Below, piece after piece: positions 20,695 through 31,296 of a DNA stretch of 32,708 nucleotides. Position numbers and translations under genes: made by a program. The notes under the pieces are model-generated. The model saw nothing but the letters and a program-made list of their open reading frames with translations. It searched no databases and was not told the origin of the DNA. The stretch is from assembly GCA_001600495.1 (NCBI GenBank), contig BCKE01000085.1, positions 28,381-61,088 on the forward strand. The letters run 5' to 3'. How positions within the stretch are numbered: position 1 is the stretch's first letter; the number at the start of each line of letters is the position of its first letter. This DNA is from Pilasporangium apinafurcum. Lineage: Eukaryota > Oomycota > Peronosporomycetes > Pythiales > Pythiaceae.

Positions 20695-22332
20695 TCATTG
20701 GACATAGATACGAGGCCGCACCATCAATGCCCCTTTCATCGGGAACGTGAGCGCACGCTTGTAGGTCACGTGTTGCCCTGGCACGATCTCCAAGTCAAAC
20801 TTACTCAAAATCCCCACAGCCACCAGTTTCATCTCGAGCATCGCCAAGTTCATCCCCAAGCAGATCCGTGGTCCAGAGTGAAAGGAGTTGAACTGGAATG
20901 ACGACACGTTCTTTAATTTCCCTGTCATTGGATCGATCCATCGATCGGGGTTGTATTCCGTAGCGTCAGGTCCCCAGACTTCAGGCATGCGCCCCATCGC
21001 GTAAGAGTTCAAGATGACACGCGTTCCTGCAGGCACAAACATCCCATCAGAGAGTACAGTATCCTGCACTGCTTGTCTTGGGTTCATTGGAATCACAGGA
21101 TACAATCGCAGTGTTTCCTTGATGGTCGCCTCCAAGTACGGCAATTGCTGCACTGTAGCCATGTCTGGATAGTCGCATGAGCCGCCAGGGAGTAGTTCTG
21201 GAGTATTCGTTGCGATTTCCTGCCGAATCTTTTGGACAACTTGTGGGTGTTGACTTAGTGAATAAATATACCAACTCAACGTCTGAGCAGTCGTGTCGCG
21301 GCCAGCGAGTAAGAAATTCACGACCATGTCACGTAGAAATACCGGGTCAAAGTCTTTGGGAGCTTGAGTCTGATTGTCCAGGAACAAAGAGACCAAGTCG
21401 TGTTTTCCCTGTAAGTCCTCGCGGTTATTACCACTGTTTTGCTGCTGCTGGTTGCGTCGTTCCAGTGATTTTTCAATGATCTGAAACACCAGCTCATTAA
21501 TCACCTCCATGTTTTGCTTTAAAGCCTTCTCGTCACCGATATTCAAGAGCCGCTTCAATTTCCACACCCACGTGGGAACAATAAACCGCTTGTTCAACAA
21601 GAGCAGCGCACTGTCAAACGCGTTCTGGAATGAATGCTCTGTGCCTGTACCCAGTCCCTTCAATTCCACACCGAAGCCAATTTCCGCAAACGCTTCAATC
21701 GTGAACTCACAGAGTAACTTGCAGAGATCCAATGCCTCGCCTTGTTTTGCCTTCTCTAGGAGGATCTGGTTGACTGTACGACCGTGCTTCTGCATAATCA
21801 CCGTAAAGGAGTCGCGCAGTGAACGCATCGTGAATAGATTGCTCGCGGTCTTCCGCTGATGCACCCAGTTATCGCCATCGGAGATGAACACTCCCTGTCC
21901 AAGGAAATCGGTCAAGTTCATACGCAAGAACGTGCCTTTTTGGAAGTGCGTGAAAAATGTCTTCGTGATATCTTCAGTGATCGCCACGGAGCTGTACACG
22001 AGTACAGGGGCTCGCCACGGTGCTGTGAGCAGCCATGGTTTCCCTTGTCTTGTAGCGGTCAGTGTCTGCTCACATCCCCACTCGAAGAAGTAATCAGCTT
22101 TAAAGAACAGATCTAGTAAATTCCCCAGTATAGGCAATGTCGTTGGCGAAATGTACACCGCCGAAAGATCCAGTCGTTTGTAAATGGACGATGGAGATGG
22201 TTCCTTGTTGGTCTTTGTGTTGTTAATGGCGGAGATGAACGCATAAGCACCACTGGCAAAGACCAAAAGACACCCCGCAGCCACTATGTGCAGTGTGTAG
22301 CCGTTGACTTGCGAGAGAAACGTCAGCACCAT
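20695..22332 (-). CDS. Cytochrome P450 monooxygenase (P450-3)
   Basis: Intronless, 545 aa from the ATG at 22332; the frame extends to a GTG at 22383, but the MVL start matches P450-2. An N-terminal anchor spans about residues 12-34 (TLHIVAAGCLLVFASGAYAF). Next are a Pro-rich hinge (SPTTLPILGNLLD), AGRDTT at 343-348, ETLR at 406-409, YNPDRW at 460-465, and the heme loop FNSFHSGPRICLG with Cys491. Compared with P450-2 it has extra residues before the hinge and a polar Gln/Asn-rich insert near 294-304. It is the oldest-looking member only in the sense of carrying inserts; order of duplication cannot be told. A 10-bp-arm palindrome lies ~140 bp upstream of the start. Confidence 0.93.
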   Translation of the reverse strand: MVLTFLSQVNGYTLHIVAAGCLLVFASGAYAFISAINNTKTNKEPSPSSIYKRLDLSAVYISPTTLPILGNLLDLFFKADYFFEWGCEQTLTATRQGKPWLLTAPWRAPVLVYSSVAITEDITKTFFTHFQKGTFLRMNLTDFLGQGVFISDGDNWVHQRKTASNLFTMRSLRDSFTVIMQKHGRTVNQILLEKAKQGEALDLCKLLCEFTIEAFAEIGFGVELKGLGTGTEHSFQNAFDSALLLLNKRFIVPTWVWKLKRLLNIGDEKALKQNMEVINELVFQIIEKSLERRNQQQQNSGNNREDLQGKHDLVSLFLDNQTQAPKDFDPVFLRDMVVNFLLAGRDTTAQTLSWYIYSLSQHPQVVQKIRQEIATNTPELLPGGSCDYPDMATVQQLPYLEATIKETLRLYPVIPMNPRQAVQDTVLSDGMFVPAGTRVILNSYAMGRMPEVWGPDATEYNPDRWIDPMTGKLKNVSSFQFNSFHSGPRICLGMNLAMLEMKLVAVGILSKFDLEIVPGQHVTYKRALTFPMKGALMVRPRIYVQ

Positions 22333-24011
22333 CTTCGTGAGGGTAAAATGCCGAATGGCAAGACGAAGCGAGTTCCCTCTCACTCACTTTCTCGTCAATT
22401 ACCATGCGGCCCGCCATGGAGTTGCCCATGGAGTGGGAGCTTCCTAAATTTGCTGGAGAATCCGCAACTCGCGTCAACATACCCTGTGTTGACGCGAAAG
22501 CTACGGAAATAGTATTATTTTATAGAAAAAATCACATTACTGCCGTAAAATAAGCGCTATTTTACTACAAATAACGTTTTTTATTGGAAAATAACGCAAT
22601 TCTTAACCAGAAATTCGGGTGGTGCGTACTTCAACGCCCTGCTTCGTTGAAGCAGCGCCGCTAGCGACGGGTGCGCATGGGGAGATGCGCTGTTTCGATT
22701 GTGGCAGCGTGAATGACCATAATCCACCTGTTCGTACTTCCACGCGCTTCAGAATGTATTATTAACAAGCAATCCGCGAGCCAACGGTGCCAGTTTTCAG
22801 TTGTTTTCCTAAACTCAAAAAATCCGCAACTGCCTTTTAGCACATAATATTTTGGCATAGGATAGTTTTTTATTTGTAATGATGAACAAAGCAAACAGCG
22901 TTCAAATCGAACTAGTGGTTGTCGAGTAATTAGCAGTCAAAGATGAGTATTCGCTTCCATTTTGGCATTGTTTTAGCTTGATGGTCATCGTTTTTATTTC
23001 TTTTGATTCATAATTCGTTTCATATATGTCATTTACCCTAACCATATTGAATAAAATGAGCTCTAATATTGTCAAGAGTGTTTGTCGTCCAAGTAATTTG
23101 GCGGCAATCTTCGAGTTATTGGTGCAATACTGTTGGTGTCTTAAGCCACTCTTCAGCACTTGAGTTCCATACTATGTGCTACAGAGTATATCATTGGACA
23201 AAAATGGTATTGTGGTATTTTTTATGTTCTGAACGACCTTGAGAATCGCAAAATCGATGACCATCTGACAGAAAATGCAAATTTTGTCGTACCAGTTCTC
23301 CTCTCTGGATGCTACGACTTGGATAATAATCACGGGAAACAAGTTTTCTTGGACGGATCTGTTTCGAACTGCCACACATTTTCGTAGAGCACGAATAGCG
23401 GATTTTTTGGATTTTGGCCAACCTAAGAATTAGGCTGTTTTTGGCTCCCTTGACTTGCGGATTGCTTGTTAAAAGTACTTCCAACAATGACGAGCCGTGG
23501 TGGAGAGGGGGTTTACAGTTACTACTTTCATTTTAACCTTGAACAATGAACATTCCCAACAGACTCAACATTGAGAATGTTTGTTTTCTTTATGCGAACG
23601 GATTGCTGTAGAGGCTTCTGCAGTGTTACTCGAAAGAAGATCATGGTGACATTGGATTAATGCTGTACAGAGAATGTGAGTGTTGAGCGATACTTCGCTC
23701 AGAATAAGCATACACGTCTTTGATTCATCTACGGTAATTTTATCAATGTTGTACTCTATTTCATCATCATAACTAATCTCACAAGCTCTTCTTCTTCTCT
23801 AGTGCTCGTCATTTCTTGAATCCTTTATGGAAACTTGGTGCACGACCGTGTCCGTATCATGGCCTTGCGTCTAAACGTTTGATATCTTTTGCTCGTTATC
23901 GCAGCGTGCACTGATGGCCGCTTTACTGCAATCATTTCTTCGTTTCACAGTGTTTGCTTTCGTTTTCATCCTCGTGGCTATTTGCTGTGTATTTGTCAAT
24001 GGGCTGGTTGT
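22333..24011. other. 1.7-kb region without a recognised gene
   Basis: It holds the upstream region of P450-3, including a perfect palindrome at 22470-22496 and a strongly AT-rich stretch near 22505-22615. A short GC-richer patch lies near 22620-22700. Beyond that, open frames up to 98 codons appear on both strands, with no motif, no good start context and no splice continuity. The right end is the 3' flank of the minus-strand FHA gene. Confidence 0.4.
22470..22496. repeat. Perfect inverted repeat upstream of P450-3
   Basis: Arms CGCGTCAACA (22470-22479) and TGTTGACGCG (22487-22496) are exact reverse complements, separated by 7 nt. It sits about 138-164 bp upstream of the P450-3 ATG. It could be a regulator binding site or a transcribed hairpin; the sequence alone does not decide. 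Confidence 0.6.
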
Positions 24012-25479
24012 CTACATGGGGGTGGGCTGTGAGTCTTCAGATGACAGTGTGGAATTATGCAGCTGCTGCGAAGGATCAGAAGATGACGTAGGATTTTGTC
24101 TAGCAGCTTTATCCAATCCGTCAAGTTCTTCCGAAATAGCTGCCCAAGGTAAAGGTCCTGAAATGATGGGTCGCTTTCGCTCTTGAGCAATCAAACCACT
24201 TATCTGATCTAGTAAGTTGTTCTTCCGACGAATTTCCTCCCTGGCTTTATGGAAATTGAGCTTAACATCTTTAAGTTCCTGGTTCTGAATATTCACAACC
24301 ATCAGAAATAAAACAATCAACATCGTAACCAAAGTAAATGTTGGCTAGAGTATCAATGTGATAAGTACCTCTTTTTCTAGACGTGCCACATTGCCCAAAG
24401 CACCGTCCAGTGCAGCAGCGTTTTCTGCACTCTCTTGTGTCTTACTTTCAAGCTCTGCTTTGAGTTGAGCAACGAGTCTTTCGGAAGCCGCTAGTTTCTC
24501 CTCGAGCTTTCGAACTACTAAAGTCACTGATGCAGCTGCAGCTTTAGTTGAAGATGTACCTTCATGGAACGAAGTTGCTGGTTGTTTCTCTTCTTTGTCG
24601 TCCCCGGAACGCATACGCCTTCGTTTCGGCTGAGAACCAGTAGAAGAGATTACTCGCAAAGCAGCCACACGTGATACGCGCGACGACGGGGCATTTGCAT
24701 CCAATTCTGCATCTTCAGCGGACCGTTTGTTCTTCCCTCGCCTTGATGAAGTAGTGGGAGTAGTTGGAGCAGCAGGCGCAGCAGGCGCAGACCTATTACT
24801 AACAAGATAATAGACCAACATCAGCCATACTAACAAGCATGATACTGGAGTCAATTAGCTCTTACATGAGCTCAAATTTGTAGCCTGTCAGCACATGCGT
24901 CAAACCATATTCGAATCAGCAAAAGGTAGGCAATCTAGGGCATGAGCTACATAACCAACCTTCTTTATACACGCTTGGATTTTTAAAATGAATATTACTG
25001 TTAGGTTGTATAGTCACAGTCGTTCCTTTCCCAATTCGCTCTCCGTTCACATAGGTCCCAAAGCGACTAATAACGGCATGATGCATCCATAACCAGCATT
25101 AATCCATCATATCCACGGCTCACCAACAGCAATACCGGTACCGGCATGATGTCGGCAAGAGCACCTCATGTCTTGCACAGCAACGATCGCATTTCCTGTG
25201 CTATCAACGCCATTAAGGCGAACAATACAATGCTGTATGTATACATACCATAATTGGTTGGAGGCATTAGTACGTTTTTGCAACCCACTTTTGCACAAAA
25301 ATCAACCCACGTACGACTCCACTAATATACGTTGTGTTCTTCGACAAGACGATATCGCAGCGCAAAGCGTCACGGCCGATGGTGTGCGCATCCTTATGAA
25401 AGTAGAGGTGGTCGCTCTCCTCCACATTCGGCTGTGTTGAAAAAAACCGTCCCCATGGCGCCAACTGTCGTTGCGTCAT
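24012..25479 (-). CDS. FHA-domain coiled-coil protein, short paralogue (FHA-A), 6 exons
   Basis: Predicted 353 aa. Exons on the minus strand: 25479-25315, 25232-25165, 25066-24960, 24884-24866, 24798-24369, 24284-24012. The first ~110 residues are an FHA domain: HTIGRDALRCDIVLS (phosphothreonine-binding Arg in the IGR turn), then HCIV and SRFGTYVNGERIGKG, which carries the conserved SRxGTYVNG loop. An Ala/Pro/Thr-rich linker and basic clusters (RRGKNKR, PKRRRMR) suggest nuclear location. A coiled coil follows (KLEEKLAASERLVAQLKAELESK and, in the last exon, FHKAREEIRRKNNLLDQI). It ends in a Ser-rich tail with SSEDSQPTP. FHA domains bind phosphothreonine. Exon 4 is only 19 nt; its frame and its equivalent in the paralogue support it. 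The partner gene is the plus-strand copy at 28134; exon 2 is 68 nt in both. Confidence 0.75.
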
Positions 25480-25729
25480 ATGTGGTCTCTCCCGCGTTTT
25501 TCCAGTTTAAAAGTGACATCCAAGCAAATGAAAACGGAATATGTCCCGCAATCCCCAAAAACTGCAATAAATACCGGTATAATCAAGGTATTTGTTGCAG
25601 TTTTGCTTAGCTAGAGTTAATCAAATGAAACGAACCTAGACTATCAACACTGTAGATAGCGAACTTAGAGAATGCTTGGTGCTGGCAGTTTATAAATTGA
25701 CTACCATGTTGAAAATCCAAGGTTATCTT

Positions 25730-27710
25730 TCATTTGAGGCCAAGCGAAAGTGTCCATTTTCTCAAAATGACCGACAGTTTAGACGCTTCAAGCGCATTCT
25801 TGGAACCAACTAGGAGCCTCAAGACTTCTTCACAGCGATGTGCATTCAGTGGCTCTTCACCCGTCGCCAATTGGTGACAGTACCCGACACAAGCGCCACG
25901 TTTTGCCTCCCAGTACTCTGGATCCGGATCCAGGCGCTCAAGCACGTCAAACGCTTTCACGGCAAAGTAAAAGTTCTTCGTCTACATATATCCATATAAG
26001 ACATGATCAACTAATTCCCAGCCATACAAGCATTTGCAATCTATAGATAGTAGATTGCTCACCTTGTAATAGTCATTCGCGATGAGTTTCAGCAATTCAA
26101 AGGCATCGGAGGTGTTTTCCATTTTCAAGTAGAGCTCCCAGGCAAGTCCTGCACTACCTTTATTGATATAGATGTAGCAGCGTGCAAGCCAACTGCACCA
26201 CACCAATTGAGTTTTCATGACCGGGCTCTGGACACGAAATAGGATCTCTTGGGCTTCGTTGTATTTGCCACAAGAAGCGAGCGAAATACCGTAGTTCCAG
26301 TTAAAAGCATCACTGGAGTTCAGATAGGACTCGATTGATTCGAGATAAACGTTTGCCTGATCGAATTCTTTTCGTAATATATAATATGATGCCATGCATT
26401 GACGCCCCGGAATCGTATCACAATCCTCTGATGATGCCCCGATTGCCTGACAATCATTTGTCAAATATATGTTCATGTTGTCATCAATTACAGCTTGTAA
26501 TGTTGATGGAATAGCTTACATGGAAGTATTTTTCAGCAAGAAACACGTGGTCTTTCGAATTCGTCTGCTCCCCGATGATTCCATGTAGAATTGCCTTCAC
26601 GATATACTCTGTAGGTGTCATCGGCTCCAGATCTTCCACGAGCTCAAACGCTAGTTGGTATTCGCGTTTATTCAGATACACTATCGCCAAATTTATCCGC
26701 GCTTCTTCGATGCTTCCGATAAGTGGCTTTAATACACTCACAGAAGATCTTCGCTCGGCGATACCGCTCATTTCCTGGAAAACGACCATGTTATGATCGA
26801 CCACATCCTTGATTCCGGTCGCATCCATTCCTCCTTCTTGGGCACAGGGATGAGAAGGATGACGTTGAATAAAACCCTCCAGCTCTTCTTTCGCTTCATA
26901 TCCACTATATCGACGATATTGATTACAAGCTTTCAAGTTGGTGGCCACAAAGCTCTCTGGGTGACCTTCTAAATACGCTACGAGTAGCTCAAGCGAGACG
27001 TCATAGTAGTCTAGTTTGAAGTAGCACATCGCAAGGTATACCTGCACGGTTGTAACTTGGTCTCGATAATTAATAAGCAGTTGTTTGTAAATATCGATTG
27101 CCTCTTGGAAATTACGACGCAAAAAACCCACGAACGCCATTGCTAATTGGTCTTCTTTCGATGTCCGAGTGAGCTGCTGATACCGATCTAGTAGAACTTG
27201 ATCCCCATGGTTTCGTCGATGAGCAACCAAAAACAAAAGGCGGTTGCAAAGCGAGTGCCGTGTGGTGCTTAGAGCTCTTTGTTCTGCTTCTTCAAAACGA
27301 TGCAGATAATACAAACAACAGGCACTACTCAACCGCCACAAATCTTCAAATTTTGTTGTTGAGGCTACTTGTTCTCCTTTCTCATACGATTGCAGCAATT
27401 GCTCGAAATGCTCTAACGCCACTTCGAAATTCCCACATTGGAACTGACAATACGCTACCCACCAGGTATTCCGCATCCAAAAGGCGAGTCCTCCTAAACG
27501 CGAGTCGTCACCGCTATCGTGCTGTGCTGGCTGTTGAGACTGGATGCGTAAGAGAGCAAGGGCACCCACGTAATCCTGGTTCAAGAGGTACGTGTCTAGC
27601 TCAAAGAGTGCATCCTTCTTTTTTTTACTGGGCGCTAATTTGCGTAAGCTCTTATCTGCATGGTTTTCTTTCCTTTGAAGTAGTTTAGATGTTTGCCGTG
27701 GCACATACAT
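25730..27710 (-). CDS. IFT56: Intraflagellar transport protein 56 (IFT56/TTC26/DYF-13), 3 exons
   Basis: Predicted 608 aa TPR protein of the IFT-B complex, which carries cargo into cilia and flagella. Exons on the minus strand: 27710-26520, 26446-26063, 25981-25730, joined in phase 0. It starts with a basic stretch (KLLQRKENH, APSKKKKDALFELD), as in TTC26, followed by repeated TPR helices. Diagnostic strings: HNMVVF, LEPMTPTEYIVKAILHGIIG, EDCDTIPGRQCMASYY, WLARCYIYINK, AWELYLKMENT, ELLKLIANDYYK and KAFDVLERLDPDPEYWEAKRGACVG, all near-identical in spacing to vertebrate TTC26. It is slightly longer than the human protein (~554 aa). It points to flagellated zoospores. The gene lies between the two FHA paralogues and diverges from FHA-B across ~420 bp. 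Confidence 0.92.
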
Positions 27711-28133
27711 TATGTCGGCGTCGCTTCACATGTAAGGAATGTCGAAGAGATTGGCTACTTCATCCTATCTTGAGGTCACCTTTTTTGTAGATAAAGTTAA
27801 ATTTTCGACAACAACCTGGAGACTTTTCGGTCTATTACGAATTTTGATGTGCGTTAATCTTGGCGTGACGTGTAGGAAGTGCGCTCCTTGCTCTTGGTGA
27901 GATGAAAATGTTACATCAAAAGATCGATGTATTAAAAACGTGCCTTGTGATGCAACATGTAAAGTCTCCAATGTGGCCATCGCATAACAGATATTGGAAA
28001 TGATCACGCAAAAGTTGCAGCCAGACCATCACTCAGGCAAAAATGCCTTCAGCATACCGGTTTTATGATCGGTACATTACGGCGCAAAGACAGCTTTTGC
28101 CTTTCAACGAAGGCGAAAAGCGCGGGAGGAAAC
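27711..28133. other. Divergent region between IFT56 and FHA-B
   Basis: About 420 bp expected to hold both promoters. An 80-codon open frame on the minus strand (28007-27765; first ATG-led portion about 70 codons) reads like a plausible beta-rich peptide, but it has no recognised motif and no clear splice partner. A second in-frame ATG for FHA-B lies at 28065. Confidence 0.4.
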
Positions 28134-30704
28134 ATGGCGCGTGATGACGACAACGAAAGCGAACGCCTGGCGATGTGGGGATGCTTTCGCCTCATCTCTA
28201 AGGAACCTGCAGAAGATAGTGATCATATCTATCTGCGACGACGGACACATCGCATTGGCCGTAGCGCGCAGCAGTGCGATATTGTGCTCAGCAACATGGG
28301 GTTTGTCAGCGCCACTGTACGTAAATGATGAGCGTGATACCGATACTGCTAACTGAGACTATGACCAATAACGAGCGTTGTATGTTTATGTTTCGTTTTG
28401 TTAGCATTGCATCGTGACAATTGAAGGGATAGATGATAACGGCGACCCGATTGTGACATTGAAGGATATGAGGTGCGTCTACTATAAATGCGAATGTACC
28501 CTATCGATTTGGTTTCGTCTGGCGTGCGTATTTAAATCATTACCTCTTAATTTGTAGCCGCAACGGAATCTATGTGAACGGAGAGCTGATCGGAAAAGGC
28601 AACTCCACGTCGTTACAAGGAAACTACACAATTCATTTCACAAAACCAGGACAAAGACAAGGTATGGTGTAACGTTGCTGAAGTGCTATCTGCAGGTTGC
28701 GGACTTTTGTATTTTTCCATCTAATACGCTTCTTCTTTGAACAATAATGTAGCTGGAATTTCGCCAACGGTGTATCGTTTTGAGCTGTTGTAAGTGACAA
28801 GATCATGCTTAGCTTGCAGAAGCGAACCTATTGTGATATGTTTGCTCAAAGTAGGTCACAATCATCTACTGATGAACGCACTCAAAATGCCGATACTGCG
28901 ACTGCTGATACATTGCCAGCTTTGGAGCCTGTGATTGCTACGCAGCGAATAGCTCAAACACCAGAGCGTGTCAATTCGTCCCACAAACGATTGGCACAAG
29001 AAACAGCAGCGTCGTCCACCACTGAAGAGTCAAACTTGTTGTCATCCTCAGCTCGATCTAAACGAAGACGATTGCAACATCATAGAGATGAAGATGAGGG
29101 CGAAATTGAGGAAACCAAGCCAAAACCATCAGCAGCCTGGAATACGCATGCGCAGGAAATCGTGGGTAGTCGTCAACAGGACACATCTACGACGCAAAGT
29201 ATTGAGGACCTTAAGCGCCAGTATACGGTGTTGGAGCTGAAATTGGAAGACCATCAACGTGAAATGACAAAACACCGAAACGAGGCAGCCGAGCGCGACA
29301 AGAAATTTGAAGAGATATTACGAGAGAACCAACAGCTCACAGAAGAATTGCGACGAAGTAAACAAGAACAAGAACAGTTCAAAGCAGACGCCAAGAACGA
29401 GTCCGAAGCTCGACAAATGTTGCAGGAGGAAATGGAAACGAAAACAAGGCAAATGCAGGAGATGAAAACATTTGCGGATACGGTTGATGAACAGCTCCAA
29501 GCAGTTCGTTCTCAATTAGCCGCTTTAGAGAAACAGGTATGCTGTTGCTGTGTTGGCATACATTCGTGGCTGGTAATGATTACGTATGCATGTATATGAT
29601 AGGTGGAAACATTGCATACTGAGAAGGCGGAATTGCAAGATCGGCTCGATGGCCTGAAGCAGCGGAAGAACTCACAAGGTAGTGATGACAGCAAAAGGTA
29701 TGGATCCATATCATGTGTATTTTTAAGAGTTGAGCATATCCAGGTGTGCTAATCGAATGTGGATTTATATATTGTGGTTTGAGTTTAGTGGCAGTCAAGC
29801 GGAGAGATCGTCGCGAAGAAAAATGCTCGAAACACTTGCTAGAGCCCAGACACAGATGGCCAAACATTTCAGTCATTTCAACCTTCTGTTTGACACTGCG
29901 AAGGCGCAAATGGTTCAGCAATTTAATGATATTGCAAACTCTGTCGCCACGTGTGGACCTGAATGGCAGGATGCATTATTGCAACAAGGGTTCGAAAGCT
30001 CTTCTTCGGAACCATCACAGTCCTCTCAGACATTTAATTCTTTGCTATCGTCGGAGCAATCTCAACCGACTCCTGGGGACGTTGAGGAAACTCAACAACT
30101 CGGCGTATCAGCAAGGCGTGTGGATACAGATCGAGATGGAACAGAAAACGCCAACCATAGCTACAATGAGGATAATGTTCGTATAGCGAAGAGACTATCG
30201 CTCGTGTCAACGAAATCTAGTGGCTCTTCATCGTCCACAAGAACTCCAACACCCTCGAAAACGCGCGACGGTCCATCACCCAAGTCCGCCTCGCCGGCAC
30301 AGCAAGCGACTAAGCGGTCGCAAAGCCTCATCGATGAGACAGAAGAACAGTATTCACCAATCCAAGACACAGAATTGCTCAAGAATTCAATGGGAATCCC
30401 ACAGATCCAGAGTGTGACTGTCAGCTCACCACTTTTACATGGTACGGACTTGGAAGGTACAAAGGTGCAAGAAGAGAAGCCAATATTGTCAACTGACCTT
30501 CTTGATACACACAAGGACGAAGCAGCCGTAGCTACGAATCAAGACAGCCAAGAACATGGGGATGCAAAAAAGCAACCTAACAACGAGCAAGAAACAGAAG
30601 ATCCAGCACAAGACGACGATAATGAGGGTAAAAGTGACCAATCGCTTCCGTTAGAAAGCAGCACATCTCCCATCAGAGGCAGTGCCAGTAGCAGTGGCCC
30701 TTGA
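28134..30704 (+). CDS. FHA-domain coiled-coil protein, long paralogue (FHA-B), 7 exons
   Basis: Predicted 694 aa. Exons: 28134-28316, 28405-28472, 28558-28661, 28753-28789, about 28855-29536, 29603-29697, 29789-30704. The FHA domain spans residues ~15-130 (HRIGRSAQQCDIVLS, HCIVTIEG, DMSRNGIYVNGELIGKG, VYRFEL). Next come a Ser/Thr-rich linker and basic cluster (RSKRRRLQ), then a long coiled coil (~225-390, DLKRQYTVLELKLEDHQREM onward). The C-terminus is long, acidic and Ser-rich, with the SSEQSQPTP motif shared with FHA-A. SQ/TQ dipeptides are frequent (about a dozen), the pattern of ATM/ATR-kinase substrates. The GTAAGT after FEL looks like a stop in frame but aligns with a true donor in FHA-A. 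The start at 28134 matches the paralogue; an upstream in-frame ATG at 28065 would add 23 residues. I cannot name an orthologue; a DNA-damage or kinase-signalling adaptor is a guess. Confidence 0.75.
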
Positions 30705-31296
30705 TTGAGGTTGATGCTTGGAAATGACGACGAAGTAGCTACTGAAAATCACTAAACGACATACAAGGAGAGCGAAACCTACGAGACTCAGCTTTCCAAA
30801 ACGTAAGCAAGTGAGATAGTGGCTCAGTACTCGTTTTTTGGGTCAGGTATAAATTTGCTATTATGAAAAAGTCGGATGCAGAATGATGCTTGCTCATAGC
30901 ACAATGATATTGGGCTTTTTGACCAGTGACTGCCAGCACACAGACTAACCGTATGGACACGTTTGAGAGATTGTTAGACTCTCCTGCTGTCTACACATAC
31001 ACTTCCTACACTCTATTCTCCTCATCGCAACTCTTGTGGTCTTGGAAATCCATGTAGGAGACATATGGTGAGCGTAAGAATGTTTTTCGATGCGCTGACA
31101 TCTTGCTTCCACGTCATTCTGTACTCGCTGTTATTGCAGCGAAGAACCTGGTAGGAGTCCTGACTCATCGAGCTGATATGTGTGCTCGACGCGCAACTTG
31201 TTGTTGTAAAGCGAGTGGTGGGCTATGATGGCATGGCTGAATGTATTTACACTGCATGACACCATCTATGAGTCTTTTACTTGGTTATTTATTATA
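30705..31296. other. Intergenic, nothing recognised
   Basis: 3' flank of the FHA-B gene followed by sequence with no gene-like frame, motif or repeat that I could identify. It ends at the left terminus of the MITE-like element. Confidence 0.4.

Noticed and set aside
22620-22700. GC-rich patch considered as a tRNA or small structured RNA
   Set aside because: No A/B box pair and no cloverleaf could be drawn.
23914-24186. 90-codon plus-strand frame with a hydrophobic start (MAALLQSFLRF)
   Set aside because: It is antisense to the last exon of FHA-A, whose frame, splice sites and shared tail motif are better supported.
28805-29599. Separate gene starting at 28805 with MLSLQKRTYCDMF
   Set aside because: Comparison with FHA-A shows a shared donor just upstream and an intron covering this ATG, so it is part of FHA-B.
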